Below are positions 10,294 to 43,855 of a DNA stretch of 64,000 nt, in pieces (position 1 is the first letter of the stretch; every line of letters begins with the position of its first letter). The notes beneath the pieces were generated by a model. It did not search any database. It saw nothing but the letters and a program-made list of their open reading frames with translations, and was not told where the DNA came from. The position numbers and the translations under genes were made by a program. The DNA comes from Mya arenaria (taxonomy: Eukaryota > Mollusca > Bivalvia > Myida > Myidae): positions 29,034,854 to 29,098,853 of the forward strand of contig NC_069126.1 in assembly GCF_026914265.1 (NCBI RefSeq), read 5' to 3'.

Positions 10294-13185
10294 ATGAATG
10301 TAAATAATGTATTTGTTTATGGTACGTTAAAGAAAGGCCAACCAAACAACTATTATATGGCTAAATGTCAAAGTGCGAAATATTTAGGAAGTGCGGAAAC
10401 CAGAGATAGATTCCCATTGGTTATCGGCGATTGGAACCTTCCAATGATGGTTGATGCCATTTCAGCGGGCAATGTAAGTGGCAAAGGTGATATTTGGCTT
10501 TCTGCAGCAGAGTTACATAACCAACTTTATGTTGTATTATTACTCATGCACACACAGACACCTGTCTCCCCCATCCCACAGGCGGCAGTTACGTAGACAG
10601 GACGGTCCAACCCTATTTGCCACGCCCCCCCCCCCCAAAAAAAAAGAGAAAATAATAATAATAATAAAATAATAGTAATAATAAATAATAATAATAAATG
10701 TTAATAATAATAATAGTAATACTAATTAAAGAAAAGGAAGTATTCTAAGGCCAAATTGTTTGCCGGAACATGATCACAAAGGCCTAATATCAACCAAAAA
10801 AAAAACACAGAAAAAAATAAATATTTATTCTATTTCTATCCTTACTTATAAGTAACAATACAATAATCTGAAACAAAAATTCATGCAAATATGGTTGATA
10901 TCAATGTTTTTGTGATTACCGATCAAGTTTAAATCATTTTTGGTCTTGAAAATCGTGTGTTTGTTTTTGTTGTTGTTGTTTTTATTTGTTGTTGTTTTGT
11001 TGGGGTTTTTTTGTTTTTGTTTTTTTTTGGGGGGGGGGAGGCAAGGCACCTTAGGAGTATCTTTAAACGTATCTTCCACCTGCGCCCCAACCCATCTGCA
11101 AGTTTTGTCTTTATTCAATGGTTTGCTATATACAAGCTTAGAAGTAGGTGTATAATAATCATGTTAAACTCAAATTGATTAAACTTGCTGCATTTCAGAA
11201 TGTAAAAGGAGAAGTATATACGGTAAATTACGAAGATTTAGCAGCATTGGATGAATTTGAAGATTGTCCTGAGCTTTATTTCAGAAAGGAAATTGACATT
11301 CTCTTGGAAGATAGTAAGACTTTATTTTCTCAATTGATATTTGAAAGCCTGTACGTTCGGTTAATTTAAATTTAATACCTCTGAAATATCTTCCCAAGTC
11401 CTACTCAGTCTATCATAATCAGTTTTTGCATTTGTGTGGTTTAAAATTCTCTATTTACAGATAAAACCAAAAATGTGCTGAAATGCTGGACTTATTTTTT
11501 CACAAAAGTGACAGAAAAGCTTTTAGGGCAACCTTGCTTGGACAATTATGACAGTTTTGGTGACCATGGTTTTCCATATGATACCAGGTGGGTGAAGTGT
11601 AACGTTTTCTTTAACAAAATTGTATGCTTTATTTTTTCTGAAAATAAATTCATCTTTCATATTACCAAATATTTTTTTGAAGTGCTGCTAAGGCTACATT
11701 ATTAAGCGGGAAAACGTAAGACATGTTTAGCCTACATGCAAAGTTTATGGCCCTCTGCAGGTAGCCCGGGGAGTACACCATTTGTGTATTCAACATAAGT
11801 CAAACGGGATACTAAATACTGATGCAGTTCCCTGTTTTTACCACTGGACTTACCTCCAGTTTTGTCTTTTATTTCAAGATCTGCCTGCATCCATATTTAT
11901 ATACATTATGGCTTTACCCCATCTTGTACAATCATGATTTAAAGTGTATTGAAATGTCATGAGTGTGATAGCAATTTACAGTCACATCAAGACACAGGAT
12001 TCAGTTGCAATACCAAAGCTCTTTTCAAATAGACCCCTTTGTTCTTTGACATGCCTGGTTATAAGTACAAATATACAAGAGAAATCTTTTCTGGGTTTTA
12101 ACACCATCTCATGCCCTCTAATATTTTAACATATTTTGGTATGACAAGGTTGTAGATTAGCCCTGGTATCTTCAACACCTAAAGCAGACTCTCAAACACT
12201 TAGCTATCGGGGCGGTCAAGTCCCCGTTTGCATGATGTCCTAAATGACTGGAAAATCTAGTTTTTTGTAGCTCTTATTCTTCTAAATTATTTGCAATATT
12301 GGCGAGGTTGAGAAACACTACTTGTATGGGTAAGTCAAGACTTCTTTTTGTGAACTACGTCATACAGGTATGTGTACATTGTACAAGCTAAGACTGATAC
12401 ATGCGAAAGTACAAGTACAATTTTACAACTGAGTTTTAAACTTGACTGCAACTTCCACATGCACATGTAACTACACATACAAGTACTCATACAGGTACAA
12501 GAATACATGGACATACAAGTACACACAAGTATACACACACATACAAGTACACATACAGGTACAAGCATACATGTATATACAAGTACACACACATACAAGT
12601 ACACACACATACAAGTACACATACAGGTACAAGCATACATGGACATACAAGTACACACACATTCAAGTACACAAACATATACAAGTACACATACATGTAC
12701 AAGTTTACACACATACAAGTATACATACACATATCCATACAAGTACACATTCACATAAATGTACACATACCCATTCAAGTTTACACACATACAAGTATAC
12801 ATACACACAAAAGTACCTATACATGTTCAGGTACACATACACACAAGTACACATACACATTCTAGTACACAAACATGTACAAGTACACATACACACACAA
12901 GAACACATAACCAAACAAGTACACATACCCTATCAAGTACACATACCCATACAAGTATACACACATGTACAATTACACATACACATACCCATACAAGTAC
13001 ACATCCACATGCATGTACACATACCCATTCAAGTTTACACACATACAAGTACACATACATGTTCAAGTACACATAATACATATAATCTTTTGCAACCTCT
13101 GTAATTTCTTTATGTTTCCCACTGCTTTACTTTCAGTGAAAATCCTGACCACCCAGCAAACCAAACAGACATGCAGACAAGTTGA
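10294..13185 (+). CDS. GGACT: Gamma-glutamylaminecyclotransferase, complete
   Basis: Four exons in phase: 10294-10473, 11199-11313, 11461-11587 and 13137-13185 (stop TGA), giving 156 aa (human 153). The start ATG opens MNVNNVFVYGTLKKGQPN, which matches the family's 'VFVYGTLKxGQPN' substrate-loop motif. An in-frame upstream ATG at 10171 would add a long unconserved leader and is not preferred. Exon 2 carries the catalytic-glutamate region DEFEDCPELYFRK (human DDFESCPALYQRT; Glu about residue 81). Exon 3 ends LDNYDSFGDHGFPYD, like human HHDSYDSEGPHGLRY. The enzyme releases 5-oxoproline and free amine from gamma-glutamylamines such as gamma-glutamyl-lysine, the breakdown products of transglutaminase crosslinks, in the cytosol. 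Intron 3 is 1.5 kb and holds a 12-bp minisatellite. Confidence 0.93.
10619..10730 (+). repeat. Low-complexity C-run, A-run and AAT/ATAAT repeat
   Basis: A run of C is followed by A-rich DNA and imperfect (aat)n in GGACT intron 1. A second simple tract (T/G-rich ending in nine G) lies at 10958-11040. Confidence 0.85.
12460..13080 (+). repeat. 12-bp-type minisatellite (acatacaagtac)n
   Basis: About 600 bp of imperfect 'acatacaagtac' / 'acatacaggtac' units lie in GGACT intron 3, ending 57 bp before exon 4. The period is a multiple of three with few stops, so every frame on both strands stays open. The open frames are by-products of the repeat. Confidence 0.9.
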
Positions 13186-13230
13186 CAAGTGTGATTCAAA
13201 TTTATTGAAGCTGAATTTTAATTGTTTTAC

Positions 13231-13236
13231 AATAAA
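13231..13236 (+). promoter_or_regulatory. GGACT polyadenylation signal
   Basis: AATAAA, 46 bp after the GGACT stop codon. A second AATAAA lies at 13278-13283. This supports ending the gene at exon 4. Confidence 0.6.
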
Positions 13237-13319
13237 TTTTGTTTAATGTTCTTCTTCGGGTTACATGTGTATGTTCAAATAAAATACATATATTCTGGAG
13301 TTCCAATACCATACATGTT

Positions 13320-14181
13320 GTTTTTTTATGTTATCACTTGAACAAGCTTTTTGCATTTAAGGTCAATGTGACTTTGTACTATGACCAGATGACTCCTAAA
13401 ATCAATAGGGGTCATCTACTGGTCATGCCCAGCCTCCATGTCAAGTTTGATGATCATAGTTCCAGGCATTGTGAATATATCACTCCAAGAAGCATTGTTA
13501 ACCCTTTTGCATTAAAGGTCACTGTGACCTTGACCTTTGGCCCAATGACCCCGAAAATCAATAGGGGTCATCTACTGGTCAGGCCTAACCACCAAGTCAA
13601 ATTTGAGGGCCATGGGTGCAGGCATTGTCGAGTTATCACTCGGACAACCTTTTATCATTCAAGGTCACTGTGACCTTGACCTTTGACCTGATTACCTCTA
13701 AAATCAATGTAGGTAACCTTCTGGTCAGGCCTAAGCTCCAAATCAAATTTGAGGGCCATGGGTGCAGGCACTGGCAAGTTATCCCTCGGGACAACTTTTT
13801 ATCATTAAAGGTCACTGTGACCTATGGCCTGATAATCTCTTAAATCAATAGGGGTCATCTACTGGTCAGGCCCAGCCTCCATGTCAAGTTTGATGACCAT
13901 TGGTCTAGGCATTGGTGAGTTATCACTCAGATATAAAGCTTTGACAATTTTTTACCATTAAAGGTCACTGACCGTGACCTTTGACCCCCAAAATCAATAG
14001 CAGTCATCTAGTGGTCTGGCCCAACCTTCATGTGTTAAAACTTGATGTTAAGATTGATGACCACACGTCCAGGAATTGTCCAGTTATCGCTCAGACAAGC
14101 TTTGGTCTACCGATGGATCGACTGATCTACCGACCGACATGTGCAAAGCAATATACCCCCTCTTCTTTGAAGGGAGGCATA
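13320..14181 (+). mobile_element. Non-autonomous element with ~146-bp 'ggtcactgtgacc' units (family B, 5'-truncated)
   Basis: It has four to five units of 'aaggtcactgtgaccttgacctttgacc...aatcaataggggtcatctactggtcaggcc' at roughly 146-bp spacing. It ends with 'ggtctaccgatggatcgac' and 'caaagcaatataccccctc...gggaggcat'. The copy at 22464-23165 shares the 3' end and also keeps the 5' end. It lies in the spacer between GGACT and TBC1D23. Confidence 0.8.
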
Positions 14182-15415
14182 GTAATGATATATGTAATGT
14201 AATGTAATATGTGCCTGTCAAAAACAATAAAAAAAATTGTCAACTATGGTAAAAATGTCTAAAAAGTCAATCAAGGGCCTTAATTTGAATTAAGGTTGAT
14301 ATGGAGTTTTGTAACCTAATTGTGTTAAAGCCTTAAACTACTCATATGAAGTCCATGACAAAAACATGGTCTGGTGCAAAAGATTAGGGAGGGTTGGGAA
14401 ACTGCAAACTAGCAATGGCATTGAACAGATATTATTCATTTTTCTACATTGTGTAACAAAACCATGTGACGACGTGTTATTGCATAAAATACAACAACAT
14501 AGTCTAAATGAACAAAATGTTAAAAAAAATTAAAAACGGTTTAACTAAAGGTTCCATGGAAAGAATTTGGCGTAAATAAGGAAATGTTCGACAAAAAACA
14601 TATAAATAGATTGCACTTTATTCAATCAATCAATCATAATAATAATAATTATAATTAACAATTTTAAAACAAAACATACAAGTACATAAATACAATAATA
14701 TAGGGTTTATACCATTGGATGAGTCAAATTGAGGACAATTCACTCAAGAATATTTACCGGTTTGGGGAATGCAAAAAGTAGCTCTTATATAATACTATAT
14801 CACCACTAAAATGCAAGGAATAATCATTTATATTGTGTAATTAAATCTTTTACTTTGACTGTCCATTCTTCTATTAAGTCTGTAATCCTTGTCCAGAATA
14901 TGCTCAGCCTATATAAATATTAGGATATCTCTGTAAAAAAAAAAAGTTGAACAATTTCCGATCTGCTTATGGAGTTTAACATTTGTTTTGTTTGTTTGAT
15001 AATTGTGAACACAGCTTTTCTAAAACAAATACTCCAACAAATGTATGTATTTCCCTCAAAATGCATAATAATCATTATGAGGACAATTACAATAAACAAT
15101 AGTATATATTCAACAATTGAATTATTAAATAGTTATATTAAAGTCATGAAACAAGATTGAAAGATGTGAAATACATTAGTCAAGTAAATGCAAAAATAAA
15201 TCTACAAAATATTATATAAAGTCAGCGGGAGAGGGGGCAGGACAGGATAAAAACAGGCGACAAAACTAGTACCGATAAACTCTAAATTACTTGTTTACTT
15301 ACAAGAGTCTGTTTTCAATTAATATCAGCACTACTAAGACTTCTTTACTATTTTAAGAGCAATTTATATCATAAACCACAGAGATAGTGTAACTTGTGTA
15401 TCATTATACTGTTAA
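14182..15415. other. AT-rich spacer, no gene seen
   Basis: This part of the convergent spacer between GGACT and TBC1D23 holds a short (aat/ataatt) tract near 14635-14660. No splice-consistent exon or conserved protein was recognised. Confidence 0.5.
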
Positions 15416-15760
15416 AGTTGCACTCTCACAGATATACCATTTTTACAACTTTTTTATTTTTTGTCTTGGAAACAGCAAATTCTTGCTTAAATATCTGCAA
15501 ACCAATGATATAAGATTGCTGACAAAAAAACAAATCGTAGATTTTCATATTTCTGTGCAAATATTTATGTTTTATGGCTTAAACTGTTACTAACCGTTTA
15601 GTAACGGTTTAAGAAAAATGCATAAAACATCAATTTTTTTAACTTAAATATAAAAATCTGTGATCTAATTTTTTGTCGGCAGTCTTACACAAAAAATTGG
15701 CTTGTTCCAAGACAAAAAATAAAAAAAGGTGGCAAAACGTTCAATCTGTGAGAGTGCAGC
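15416..15760. mobile_element. Palindromic MITE with TTAA target (copy 1)
   Basis: Its two halves are near-complete inverted repeats meeting at 'accgtttagtaacggt' (about 15593). It starts AGTTGCACTCTCACAGAT and ends ATCTGTGAGAGTGCAGCT, with TTAA on both sides (15412-15415, 15761-15764). This fits a piggyBac- or Kolobok-type target choice. No ORF. Confidence 0.85.
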
Positions 15761-16229
15761 TTTAAAGCAAATGACTCAACTGCATTCATTTTGGGCCAAT
15801 ATAAATTAATTGCTAGATTGTAATCCAAATTTAAATGTGTGGGAGGGGGGGATATATTTTTAGATGACTGTTTCATGACAAACCATGAACACCATTGTAT
15901 CAATTCTCCTTTTTTACATGTGAATGTTTATATCGACACCAGCTGGTATGAATAATCTTTAGTATTGTACCGGACAAATACACAAAACAAGAACCCAGTT
16001 CAATATTTTTATTTGAGCCAATAACATTTAAGGGGGGACATAAAAGGAGGAGGGCGGGGATAAAAAACTAGCAATTAATTTATTCACCTTAGTAATATTT
16101 CTAATGCACTTTTCCATAATTTGTCATTGAAGTCATGTATGAGTATTTTCGTTTGATGTATTGCTTATAAGGACATGTTATACAGGCGTCTTTTGAAGGA
16201 GACAGTGTACAATAGATTACAATGTTTAA

Positions 16230-16582
16230 AGCTGCACATTCACAGATTGAACGTTTTGCAAACTTTTTTATTTTTTGTCTTGGAACGAGCCAATTTTTGC
16301 GAAAATCCGTGGAAACCTGTTATATAAGACTGCTGACAAAAAAAATAGATCGCAGATTTTTATATCTAAGTTCAAAAATTGATCTTTTATGCTTTTTTCT
16401 TAAACCGTTAGTAAACGGTTTAAGACATAAAACATTAATTTGCGAACGGAAATATGAAAATCTACGATCTGATTTTTTGTCAGTGATCTTACATCATTGT
16501 TTTCCAGATATTTACGCAAAAATTTGTTCCAAGACAAAAAATAAAAAAGGTGTAAAAATGGTATATCTGTGAGAGTGCAGCT
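16230..16582. mobile_element. Palindromic MITE with TTAA target (copy 2)
   Basis: Same family as 15416-15760. It starts AGCTGCACATTCACAGATTG, ends ATCTGTGAGAGTGCAGCT, and is flanked by TTAA (16226-16229, 16583-16586). The palindrome centre is 'aaaccgttagtaaacggttt'. The frame open through it is an accident. Confidence 0.85.
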
Positions 16583-17480
16583 TTAACATGTGTTAAAATA
16601 CCATAAATTAAATGCATATGTCATAGAATATAAACCCTGTTACAACCAAGTCACAAATGAGGAAAAGCGGAAATTTGGAATTAGCGGAAAATAAATACTA
16701 TCACAAATGGAAAATGTGCCATATGTTAATAAATAGCATGCACCTTACAAACATACAAAATGAATAGACGATGATACAGCTCAATTCAGATACATCAAAG
16801 ATGATACAGATGAAAGTGGTATAACATGCTTCCATGATATTACAGTTCAGATCGCCTGTATCGCCGGACACAATGGCCCAGACTTTAAGAAGATACAAAC
16901 TGGGTTTAAAGACAATAAATACCTGATCAAAATATAATAAAACCCATGATCTGGGCTTTAGGTTTAGGTTTTATGGTCATTAAATCAGGCTGTAACGTCT
17001 TTCAATCTGGGCTGTATGGCATTTCGATATGGGCTGTATCTTTTTTCAAACTGGTCCAAATAGTTCCACAAATGAAGACCAGGCCATATGGGCAATTGGT
17101 GGTATCATTTGTACACCCACTGACTTATGACTGACATGGGGTTTTTTAATAAATAGCTAGTTAGCCATAAATTTCGCAGTTAAATTGAAGATATCTTTAA
17201 TATTTTTTTATTTGTACCTAAATCATGAACATTTTATTGTTTTTATCAATTAAGTCAAATGAGTTAAACACGATAATGCATTAAAATTTAAAAAAAAGAT
17301 TTTTCTTTTTAACTTATAATCTTAATACATTGTGTGCCTTTCAAGCAGTATAATTTTAAATGGGTGTTAATAACATCCAATAAATCACTTATAAATACAA
17401 GACAACATAAGATTTGCGTATATCCATGTGCTAAGAAACAATACCAGAATTAAAGCGTAGGTGTTACTTATTTATTACAG

Positions 17481-17627
17481 GTTCTTCAAATTATCAAAAG
17501 AATTATTTAAAAATCTCACACCAAAAGAACAATTTAATAACCAATGGCAAGAAAAAAGTTTTCTGAAGTTATCTACTTTACATAAATGTGTGCAAAAGTA
17601 CAACTTGTGCTTGGTTTTACTTTTAAG
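17481..17627 (+). other. Orphan exon-like open segment
   Basis: A pyrimidine-rich AG acceptor (tatttattacag) and a GTAAGCC donor bracket 147 bp. The segment is open in one frame for 48 codons (begins FFKLSKELFKNL, contains NNQWQEKSFLKLS, ends LVLLLR). No partner exon or family is recognised. It may be an isolated exon of an unseen gene, a transposon exon, or chance. Confidence 0.25.
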
Positions 17628-17956
17628 GTAAGCCATCTATCATTAGGATGCAAAGATGAGTTTTTTTATATATAAACATTGATTATTCCTATACTTCATT
17701 GATAAACCATTTAATTGCTTGTGTATAGATTACATTTTTGAATAACACCATAATGATGCTACTATAATGATATGATATATTAAAGGGAGGTAATAAAAAA
17801 AAATAAAAAAAAAATAAAATAAAATAAAAAATCTCGCTTGAACATTTTGGCTTTAAAAATGAAACTTTACCACTAGCAATTTTTGTATTAATGAGGGATG
17901 GATTACCTTAAAGTGATTATCACTAAAGCAAACATTTAAAACTCATACTGCTTGCA

Positions 17957-40725
<22,769 letters not shown>

Positions 40726-41959
40726 GTTGTTTCTGACGTGTTTGCCGTAAACATTGTCGCAAAATAAATTTACTTTCAAAACCATGATTGAACTGATTTT
40801 AAAATGGACAAAAACAATGAATCAGTGGGTAAAAAAGCACGTGGCTGTCATAAATTGAAGACCTTTAATTTGTTTTCATGTTTTTTTGGTAATATATATT
40901 TCAGACTGGTTTCCTATTTTTTTAGGTTACACTCAACTAACTTTATCTAAAAGTAAACATTGCAAGGGATTCGTCAATGCATTGATTATTACTACACTCC
41001 TGAGACTAATTTTTTTTACTCCTACTACAGACAAGTCGATGTAGTAAATACTTATGTTTACATAAAAAAATGCCGTTCGATTCTTTGAAGTTAAGGAGTA
41101 TTTAAGTCTTATCAAAGGACTTTTAATGAAAACTATATCTAAATATGTGATATGTTTCTGGACAATGGATTTTAGGGCAATTTGAGCCCCTTATTCATTT
41201 TCCATCGAAAACAAAAAAGCTGCCGAGTTGTTCCGATTGTATTTTAGGGTAGATGAAAATTCTGACCATTTATCATTGGTGCTGCTTCTTGGAGTTTTTG
41301 ACATTCAGAATTATTTACCATTTACAAAACTGTACCTTTTTGAAAGAAATAAAGATAATTGTCTTCAGTAATTCCTTACTTATTAGACTTATGAATAATA
41401 CAATTATGATGTTATTTTGATTGTTTACATTACTTATTTTTAAAATGGACAACGGCATACTCCCATTTGAATAAGCTCAAATATACTGAATCGTCGGATA
41501 CCCACGGCTGGCCAACTCCGTTACCCACTTTTCATGAACATAATTAATATAATTGGCCAGTCGCAGGTATGTGACGTTGCATCTGACCAGTGGTGGGACT
41601 AAAAACTTTTTGCAGTGGCATCATGTTACGCTCACTTTTCAACATTTTCATTTACGTAAAGAGCTGAATTGTTTTTGGTGTTTTTTATGAACTCTATTTT
41701 CATGATTGTTTTAGTCAGTTTTTTAAACATACCAAATTCAAACTCCGGCAAGTTTGGGACTGTCCATTTCGTGAAATGGATTCCGAATACAGAAAAATCC
41801 CGGCGGTCTAAAAACTGTTGCTGATCCGTCGAACCTAGATTTGACAAGGTAGAAACCAAAATTCAACGCATTAAAAATATCCGTTGTTAGAGGCTTAGTT
41901 CTTCCCTAAACTATTACTATTATGATATATGACAGGATAGCGCCAGGGTATTAAGCTGT

Positions 41960-42032
41960 AACGTACTTCGCTATGACTCGATCGGGGATTGAACATGCGA
42001 CACATCCGCACCGATCTACTCCTGAGCTATCG
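41960..42032 (-). repeat. tRNA-like SINE head
   Basis: On the minus strand, 'gcgatagctcaggagtagat' (A-box) and 'gcatgttcaatccccgat' (B-box) lie 30 bp apart. The stems do not fully close. Confidence 0.5.
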
Positions 42033-43074
42033 CCGAATCGGGGTGTTTTTGTACAGGTCCTACTTGGTAGCTGGGCATTTTACCTTGATTCCGAGCCTCC
42101 GTGGTGGAATTGACAAATTGTTCTGCAGAGTCTATCAATCAACTCGGCCGTGGAATTCGATTAATTTTTCCATAAAATTGCTCTTGCACTATATTTCTCA
42201 GACATGATCCTATATACAGTCACGTAATATGTACAGTCATATATTAATGAAAGACGCCAACTATTTTTAAATACACGCACTTTCCACCCATTAAGTGCGG
42301 AAAAATTGCTTTTGAGTATCAACAATTTAAATGAGAATGGCAACAGCATACTATTCCAACAAGTCCAGTCGTTTATTAAAGCAACGAAGCGTTTCGCTCT
42401 CTTGAAGTAATACTGCCTTATACTAGAATATAGGCAAACAGGTCAAGAGACGGTACGAGGTTAAAGGCATAAACATCATTCAATTCGTTTAAAAGTTTGT
42501 TGTTTTTTTTTTTTTTTTTTTTTTCTTCTGCTCTTACTTCTGACGAAATGAAATATTTTCCTTTTTTCATTACTTTTCCCACTTTTCCCCTGTATATTGT
42601 ATTTTGTTGCAAGGTAATTTATAAATGCATATTTAGATTTCGTAACCATCTTGATAACTTATTCGGATTTAGGGGAGGGCCGTTTTCTAATGTTGTAAAA
42701 ACTTGTGGCCCAACCCTTTTGCTTTTGACAAAGTAAAATATGTCATGCTTTTCATGTTACTTAGATTTATTTTTTGTCTGTTTTCTTTTGCATGCATTGT
42801 CAAAAAGTGTACAATTATGAAGCAATAAAATACGATTAAATCAAAATTAAAAGTCATGTATATTTACTTTTTCGCCTTTAGTGTTTATTTTCAATAAGCC
42901 ATAATATATTTCATGAATTTGATCACAGGCTGGTCTATTTCAAATATGTATTGTATGTATGTCAGTTAATTTCCTTAAACTAAGTATGGTATGTTTAAAC
43001 TAATTGGTATATACATGTGTATGTACGTTTAAAGATGAATATTGTATTTCAAAAGCCTATTATTGTATATTGAC

Positions 43075-43149
43075 AGATTTGAAGTGAAAGTCATCGAAGT
43101 ACACCCCAGTGGCTACAGTAGCCACTCAGACAGCATTGGAAAAAAATGA
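43075..43149 (+). other. Possible orphan terminal exon
   Basis: After 'tattgtatattgacag' an open segment reads FEVKVIEVHPSGYSSHSDS and ends IGKK-stop. It is serine-rich and resembles a short C-terminal exon, but no upstream exon was found. Low support. Confidence 0.15.
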
Positions 43150-43855
43150 ATAGTCCTTTTAAGTATGAAACGGGATATATCAATGATAACCACAATAAAC
43201 TCCAATCTTCCGTTAAATGCATGAAATGCGAAGACATAGACTACCGCAAATCACGTATTGTGAAGACTTTTATTAGGCATCCCGTATATCAGACTTTCCG
43301 ACCCATTTCAAGTGAAAACAAACTATAAAATTACAGGTTTTGTAAGTTACTGCTGGAAATATCATTACATGGGCCAATTGTAATGATTTAACGATAATAT
43401 TCTCCATATATACATGAGTCATAAGTCCTGCGGACTGGCCCTGAACTGATTCAGATTGGGATATACTAACACTTTACTTTATACTTGTATATACTTGTTC
43501 CATAATGCCCACAAGTGGAAAGAAGTCAGTATTTATAAAACATCCAAAGTCATTTGTTAACTTAAGTCTATTTTTCTAAAATGTTCATAGTAAAATTAAA
43601 CGAAAAGTATTAAGTGTTTTTTTATGTATTTTCAATATAGTTGATAGAAATAAAGTATTTCAGATGTTATTATACCTTATGACCAGTAGACGAAAAATTT
43701 CTCTCATCTTATATATCAAACAGTGCATATCAATAAAGAATCCAGTGGGTTGTAAAATGCACGAGAGGAGTGTTTTCAATCGAAGGGAGGCTACTGCGTA
43801 ATGTGTTGTCAATATTTACAAAACCAGTCTACCAAACCAGGAAGATGTGAGTAAG

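Larger units (their letters stand above)
40726..43855. other. Divergent interval between TBC1D23 and CBL
   Basis: The start codons are 3.1 kb apart and face away from each other, so both promoters should lie here. A tRNA-like SINE head is at 41960-42032 and an exon-like segment at 43075-43149. Poly-T/poly-A tracts occur near 42505. No further gene was recognised. Confidence 0.5.

Noticed and set aside
12335-13104. Several overlapping open frames of 60-220 codons on both strands
   Set aside because: They are all by-products of the 12-bp repeat, whose period is a multiple of three. The predicted proteins are low-complexity C/V/Y or T/H strings with no splice or family support.
13239-13843. Plus-strand frames with repeated 'VTVTLTFGPMTPKINRGHLL'-like text
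   Set aside because: They are translations of the family B ~146-bp units. The repeated protein text mirrors the DNA repeat, and neighbouring units shift frame.
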